NCBI GenBank assembly: GCA_973895155.1
Contig: OZ316895.1
Span: forward strand, 6,014,001-6,078,000
Reading direction: 5' to 3'
Source of the DNA: Marsupella aquatica
Lineage: Eukaryota; Marchantiophyta
Length of the DNA stretch: 64,000 bases
Below are positions 60,717-64,000 of this stretch, piece by piece (position 1 is the first letter of the stretch; each line of letters opens with the position of its first letter). The position numbers were made by a program, and so were the translations under genes. The notes under the pieces were generated by a model. That model was not told where the DNA came from. It was given only the letters and a program-made list of their open reading frames with translations, and ran no database searches.

Positions 60717-62549
60717 TTAGCCCGCCAGAGGATTTGCATGCATAGTCACCCGATTCAAGCGGATTTCGGCAAGAGGCTTGTCCCCAGCACCAACTGGAGT
60801 CTGCAACAAAGAATATATCACATATGTCATTTGTCAGATTCCTGTAGAGCTTCACATCAATTTTTAGGCAAGCAACAAATGAAAACTTCTCTCAAGGTTA
60901 GGCCCAATTCACCTATTGAAGATTATCATAACCATCACACTCTCTCTAAACGGTTGTGATTCAAAACGCCCATCCAATCACCTTCACTTGAGAACATAAC
61001 TACTGACCTTCTCCATGACATCGAGAACTTCAAATCCATGGATGACTCGTCCAAATACAGTGTACAGGCCGTTTAAATGTGGTTGCTTAGCATACGTGAT
61101 AAAGAACTGGCTACCATTGGTGTTTGGTCCGCTGTTGGCCATGGACAAGATTCCTCTGGCATTATGCTGCAATAAAATCACCAGCAATTCAGAACCCAGG
61201 ATTCAGAAACATCCAGACGTCAATTGCCGAGACTTGTACAATATTTGGAGGAGGCAAATTCTTAGAATTATGATCTGCTGTCCTGAACTTAAGAGAATCC
61301 TCTAAGTTTGCAAGACTAGCTAAGATCCTTCAGATTAGAACACAGAGATATGGATACGAGAATATCAATTTGTAAACTCTGCAGGCTACATCTAGGTGTC
61401 TGGATTTTGTTTTCCACCTATTTGAAACATTCATTGACACAGAGTCAGTCGAGTTTAACAGGTAACACTCGGAGGTCGAGGCAATAATAATCTAATACGT
61501 TGGTACTTCCAAAAGTGGTCAACAACTGTCTTCGACTTCCTTTGGTCATTGATACAAAGAACCACCAAAAACACAGTAGTTCACGCTGTTTCTATCCTAT
61601 CCTACGAAAGAGACTGTCAGATGACGGTATCGTTACTTACTTTCAATGATTCACGGACTTCGTCACTGAATTTGCGGCCCCATATGCTCGTGCCTCCGCG
61701 CCCGGTTCCAGTAGGATCTCCACCCTGGATCATAAAACTCTTGATGTTGCGGTGAAAGATCGTCCCATCATAGTATGCGCTTGCACAGAGAGCCAAGAAG
61801 TTCTGCACAATCCCAGATCTTCAGTCAAAATCACACATGGCAAAAACTAAATTTGAAAAGTCAAGACCTAGCGAGCCGCATTACGCCATAGCACCTGAAG
61901 TTAAAAAACTACCACACCAAGAAAGGGTGTAGAGATTTGTAGAACGAGCTTCAACGTCCACCAACAGAGACAGCGTGAACGAACTACTATTCAATTCCAG
62001 AGGCCCCACCGGGGCCTGAGAACAGAGACCCCCGTTTTATGAGCCCATTACAAACTAAACCCTAAACCCGAAAATGCAAGAGATTCCCATCTCTCTTACG
62101 AGTAGTGTCGATGAACATTACAAGGAGTATTAAACTTCACAAGCTCCGAAACTGCGGAGAAAATAGAAGATGCCTCTTAAAAATCCCTAGAGATACGTGT
62201 CCGAAACACACAAGGAGAATCTGCATTTCATGAAATTCAAAGAGGCACCGATACTGATGTATACGAGAACTGGAGCAGTGCAAAGGCTTTTCTGGACCGA
62301 GATCTGAGGACGAAGAAAGCAGAAAAAAAACCTAAGAAAGATCACAGGAGGGAAAGGGAGAGAATTAGTAACCTCTGAAGCCTTCGGGACCTCGTCACAG
62401 AAGATCTCGCATTTTATATCACCTAAGTTCGTGTGCAGAGTGACAGACTGCCAACAAACAAAGCAGCCCGGCTCAATGACGAAGCAAAACCAAATGATCA
62501 ACCTCGCAACAGCTGCTCTTGCTATCAATTTCTGTCTCACCGTATCCAT
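60717..62549 (-). CDS. CYP18-1: Cyclophilin-type peptidyl-prolyl isomerase, CYP18-1/PPIL3 type
   Basis: The exons are 62549-62541, 62447-62373, 61802-61641, 61166-61008 and 60800-60717: 489 nt, 162 aa plus stop, with all introns GT-AG and in phase 0. Exon 1 encodes only Met-Asp-Thr, then [14 protein letters not shown]. The single-domain cyclophilin fold is complete. FHR at 44-46 holds the catalytic Arg46. F51, M52 and Q54 follow in [10 protein letters not shown]102-F103 are in NGSQFFIT, and [10 protein letters not shown] is at 112-121. Tyr117 stands where cyclophilin A has its cyclosporin-binding Trp, as usual for PPIL3. The family catalyses cis-trans isomerisation of X-Pro bonds and is associated with spliceosomes. 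Plant CYP18-1 has been tied to splicing, and a nuclear-cytosolic location is expected. No signal peptide or tail is present. Confidence 0.95.
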
Positions 62550-62669
62550 TGACGACGAAAACTTGATGTGAATCGTCCTGATCACCACACTACTACTATA
62601 AACCCTAAACACTATTGCTAATACACAACGGACTCACGAATCTCACACAGAGCAAACTGTATTGGCTAC

Positions 62670-63236
62670 ATGTATTCGTCGGTAAAGGTAAAGCCTCTAC
62701 CGACACGTTCAGAAACTCTTCAATATCTGCAAGTTTCGCAAGAAAGAGAAAATCACAAGAAAACTCTACAGAAACCATTCAGAAATCTCTTCAAAATGTG
62801 CGCGTTAGCGAGAAAGAGAAGTCAGAAGATACATGAGGAATACAAAAGAGCGGCATTGTCGGCAATGAGCGGAGAGCAAACCATAGCATCAGAGGCGCTC
62901 CAAGCCGGGACACCGTCGAAACTCCCGAAATCGTCGATCCAAAAGATGGCACAGGTCTTCGCTAGCTCATCTGCCAGCAACTTCTCAGATGAACTTCTCA
63001 GATGTCGTTGGCAAAGACGTTTTGGTGGGCAGCTCGATTCAGTCTCCTTCACGATAATTACAAACTACAAAAGGGTCACAATGGAACGTAATATGAAGAT
63101 AAGGTGTGGTATGGGGTTACTAGCAACAGAAACTGAAGAAAACGTGATAGTAAAACCTCATTGTAATGGGCAGGACGGTTTTCTGATCTTCTTTTGGAGA
63201 AGGGTTGAACCCTACACCAGATCTGCTTTATACTAA
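62670..63236 (+). CDS. Hypothetical ORF divergent from the cyclophilin gene
   Basis: A 188-codon frame opens at ATG 62670, about 120 bases from the cyclophilin start on the other strand, so the two could share a promoter. The middle contains KIHEEYKRAALSAMSGEQ and PKSSIQKMAQVFASSSASN, which look protein-like. The ends are poor in recognisable features. The opposite strand is also open for 76 codons over this stretch. I do not recognise a family. It could be a lineage-specific gene or chance. Confidence 0.25.
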   Translation: MYSSVKVKPLPTRSETLQYLQVSQERENHKKTLQKPFRNLFKMCALARKRSQKIHEEYKRAALSAMSGEQTIASEALQAGTPSKLPKSSIQKMAQVFASSSASNFSDELLRCRWQRRFGGQLDSVSFTIITNYKRVTMERNMKIRCGMGLLATETEENVIVKPHCNGQDGFLIFFWRRVEPYTRSALY

Positions 63237-64000
63237 GTAATCCCTGTCAGGAAGCTTTATACTAAGTAATTCCTGAAAGAAGAAAGGTTTTTTACTAGGT
63301 GCCATCATTTTCATAACCATGTGCCCCTAAAGTCTTGCCAGGTAATCTTTTTCCAGACAGATATTACTTATGATAACGACTAGGGTTCTAGTCCGAAACC
63401 TGTTTCCACAAAGCTCAGAAAAATTTCCCGGCTGCCGCCGCTCAGCATTTCCTTACTTTCTGGTCACAGGGTTACAGACTAGTAACCCAGACCAAACCGT
63501 CATTACCCTATACTTGATTTCTGGGCATAAAATAGTTACTTCTGGGCAATAGATTATGGAATAACAGGCGCCTTTTAAAATGCAAGGTTACATGCTGGTA
63601 TGCTGTGAGTATTGAGGTCGGCAGATACAAGTAGTCTTGTCAAAGCTACGAGAATTTCCGTAGGACGCAACTTTGGTCACAATGGAGAATTGCAGACTAG
63701 GTAATCTCCAGTAGAAGGTGAATGGAGTCTATTCCATCAGCCTCAAACCTTATGGATGGTCTTACCCTTAAGTCTCCAAATATGGTCTGAAATTTTTTCC
63801 CTTAAGCCAGGATGATACTAAAGTGGGTCACTAAAATAAATATTTATAAAAATTTGATATTGCTTTGACTGCCGACTGCAAAAATATCTTTGAATGCTAA
63901 TGAAAATTGAGACAGTAAAGAAATTTGGGGTCGTACAGTTGAGCTTTAGTTGAGCTACTATTGTGGGTTGCTCAAATGCCTATGTGGAGTGTGTAATTGT
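63237..64000. other. Right edge, no gene recognised
   Basis: Nothing named is seen apart from a short direct repeat of GCTTTATACTAAGTAAT (63,226 and 63,254) and a loose recurrence of GGTTACAGACTAGTAA-type phrases. Confidence 0.4.

Overview
The window looks like nuclear DNA of a land plant, probably a bryophyte or other seed-free plant, though the species cannot be fixed from sequence alone. Three conserved plant genes are split by ordinary GT-AG introns. They are a MAT2B-like NAD(P)-binding protein (+, 1.27-3.58 kb), a thylakoid FIP-like protein with one membrane helix and a DnaJ-type zinc finger (-, 55.9-57.2 kb), and a CYP18-1/PPIL3-type cyclophilin (-, 60.7-62.5 kb). All three read cleanly through their exons. 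The space between them is long, AT-rich and full of short tandem and dispersed repeats.

The centre of the window holds two DNA transposons side by side. Element 2 (17,737-21,901, about 4.2 kb) has imperfect terminal inverted repeats. It carries the C-terminal part of a DUF7869-type transposase (-) and a two-exon FCP1/NIF-like HAD phosphatase gene (+) that lacks a catalytic Asp. It also has its own cluster of GGGTC...GACCC palindromes.

Element 1 (22,740-33,240, 10.5 kb) is the highlight. It has 32-bp terminal inverted repeats and a candidate 4-bp target-site duplication. It contains two convergent genes. The plus-strand gene is multi-exon and encodes an unknown N-terminal domain, a basic linker, a ParB/sulfiredoxin-like domain and a beta-class DNA amino-methyltransferase (motif order DVPYG then CCGTG). 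The minus-strand gene is a DUF7869 RNase-H-like transposase with a zinc-binding N-terminus. About 25 copies of a 12-bp palindrome, consensus GATACCGGTATC, are spread through the element. Nearly all lie in its introns, flanks and intergenic parts, and five sit in a 59-bp tandem array beside the transposase promoter. A mobile element that combines a transposase, a ParB-like plus DNA-methyltransferase protein and its own palindromic sites is, as far as I know, not a described class in plants. This copy has several single-base frame breaks, so it may be inactive.

The rest of the window (34-55 kb and 57-60 kb) contains a hAT-type MITE with a perfect 8-bp target-site duplication, a second small MITE family, a possible tRNA-derived SINE, many tandem duplications (period 46 to about 285 bp) between 41 and 48 kb, and no further gene that I can support with confidence.
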